From Spirochaetota bacterium (lineage in GTDB: Bacteria; Spirochaetota; Spirochaetia; DSM-27196; PWMO01), in assembly GCA_009908925.1 (NCBI GenBank), contig JAAAOH010000182.1:1-6745 (forward strand): DNA of 6,745 nt. Reading direction: 5' to 3'. Position numbers and translations under genes: made by a program. Positions 5,783 to 6,745 of the stretch are shown here, in pieces; positions within the stretch are counted from its first letter, which is position 1, and the number at the start of each line of letters is the position of its first letter. The notes under the pieces are model-generated. The model was given only the letters and a program-made list of their open reading frames with translations. It had not been told where the DNA came from and did not search any database.

Positions 5783-6745
5783 ATGCCCGAACCTCTGTAT
5801 TTGCTTGACGGGTACAGTCTCGTCTTTCGATCCTATTTCGCCTTCATTCGAAAGCCGCTGAGGAATCCTCAGGGGCGGAACTCCTCCGCCATTTTCGGTT
5901 TCTTCCGCTCGCTGTATCGCCTCCTCGACCTGCGGGAGCCGCGGCATTTTGCCGTCGTGCTCGACTCCATGACGCCGACGTTTCGACATGAGCAGTACGA
6001 GGAGTATAAGGCGAATCGCGAAGAGACACCCGAGGAGCTTCACCAGCAGATCGGGATCATCGAAGAGATGCTCTCAGCGCTCGGCGTGCCGGCGCTGCGC
6101 GTCAACGGCTACGAGGCGGACGACATCATGGCGACACTCGCCGAGCAGTGTCGCGCCGAGGGGCGCACCTGTTATCTGATCTCCGGGGACAAAGACCTCC
6201 TGCAGCTCGTGGGCGAGCACGTTACGGTCCTCAAGCCCGAGAACAACGACTTCACCGAGCTCGACCGTGAGAGGGTGCATGAAGAATGGTCGATCTATCC
6301 CGAGCAGGTCGGCGATTACCTCGCCCTGGTCGGAGACTCGAGTGACAACGTCCCGGGCGTGAAGGGGATCGGCGCGAAGACAGCGGCCCAGCTTCTCTCG
6401 GAGTTCGGCAGCCTTTCGGCCATCTACGACCGGCTCGAGGAGATCACGCAGAAAAGCCGCCGGGCAAAGCTCGAGGAGGGCCGCGAGAGCGCCCGAATGA
6501 GCCGGGAGCTCGTGAAACTCGAGACCGCCGTGCCCCTCGACCAGAGCCCCGCCGACCTGGTGCTACCGCCCCTCGACTTCGCTGCGCTCCTGCCGCACTT
6601 CGAGCGCGAGGGCATGCGCTCGCTGATGGAGGAGAGCGCCGCCCGCGCGGGCCTCGACCCCGCGGAGGGCCGCGGGACGGACGCGCCCCGCGGCGGCGAC
6701 GCCGGGAACGCGGGCGTCTCCAACTCGGGTGCCGGGCAGGTGGTA
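5783..6745 (+). CDS. polA: DNA polymerase I, 5'-nuclease domain (C-terminus beyond window)
   Basis: The first 321 codons of DNA polymerase I, which removes RNA primers and fills gaps in lagging-strand synthesis and excision repair. The complete 5'-nuclease (FEN-like) domain is present with its metal-binding acids: Asp9 in LLDGYS, Asp61 in VVLDSMTPTFR, Glu111/Asp113/Asp114 in GYEADD, Asp136/Asp138 in ISGDKDLLQLV, and Asp185/Asp188 in LVGDSSDN. A helix-hairpin-helix follows in VPGVKGIGAKTAAQLL (190-205). The arginine/lysine arch region YKANREETP (75-83) is normal. Residues of about 287-321 turn Gly/Ala/Asp-rich, matching the linker before the 3'-5' exonuclease and polymerase domains, which lie outside the window. 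The nuclease looks active. The start is the ATG at 5783, just behind a TATAAC hexamer and without a Shine-Dalgarno site; it gives the family's usual N-terminus. Confidence 0.97.
   Translation, partial: MPEPLYLLDGYSLVFRSYFAFIRKPLRNPQGRNSSAIFGFFRSLYRLLDLREPRHFAVVLDSMTPTFRHEQYEEYKANREETPEELHQQIGIIEEMLSALGVPALRVNGYEADDIMATLAEQCRAEGRTCYLISGDKDLLQLVGEHVTVLKPENNDFTELDRERVHEEWSIYPEQVGDYLALVGDSSDNVPGVKGIGAKTAAQLLSEFGSLSAIYDRLEEITQKSRRAKLEEGRESARMSRELVKLETAVPLDQSPADLVLPPLDFAALLPHFEREGMRSLMEESAARAGLDPAEGRGTDAPRGGDAGNAGVSNSGAGQVV

Overview
This window looks like chromosomal DNA of a high-GC spirochaete (the Spirochaeta/Treponema side of the phylum is my inference). Two clues point that way: a bacterial XPB-type helicase, a family known from Treponema and Actinobacteria, and a flagellar chaperone pair (FliS, FlgN-like) beside an ordinary polA. 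I see no tRNA, rRNA, transposon, CRISPR array or phage gene. Base composition and codon use look even throughout, so this reads as core chromosome and not an acquired island.

Layout. (1) Positions 1-727, minus strand: the N-terminal 242 codons of an XPB/Ssl2-like DNA repair helicase. It leaves the window just before its Walker A motif. (2) 798-2111, plus strand: a PIN-PhoH fusion (PhoH2/YlaK type), an RNase-like domain joined to an ATPase. Its promoter overlaps the divergent XPB promoter. (3) 2161-2334: a 57-codon, acidic, helical small protein with its own good promoter. (4) 2419-4734: a 771-residue exported protein made of a signal peptide, a beta-propeller-like region with PDGR repeats, and a C-terminal NodB (polysaccharide deacetylase) fold. 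By manual alignment this NodB domain has lost every recognisable catalytic and metal-binding residue. (5) 4778-5212 fliS and 5222-5662 flgN-like, tightly coupled. (6) Two GC-rich hairpins at 5666-5726. (7) 5783 to the window end: polA, with the complete 5'-nuclease domain and the start of the linker.

How the parts relate. XPB and PolA are DNA repair/replication proteins, and PhoH2 is probably an RNA-handling enzyme. FliS and the FlgN-like protein are cytoplasmic chaperones for flagellar export, expected to bind flagellin and hook-associated proteins. The exported propeller/pseudo-deacetylase lies directly upstream of fliS on the same strand, so a role at the cell wall or periplasmic flagella is possible but unproven.

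Two points stand out. First, the exported protein appears to be a pseudoenzyme. Second, four genes (XPB, PhoH2, the small protein, polA) have a -10-like hexamer only 6-10 bases before the start codon and no usable Shine-Dalgarno sequence, which suggests leaderless or nearly leaderless transcripts. The export-protein, fliS and flgN genes carry ordinary Shine-Dalgarno sites instead.
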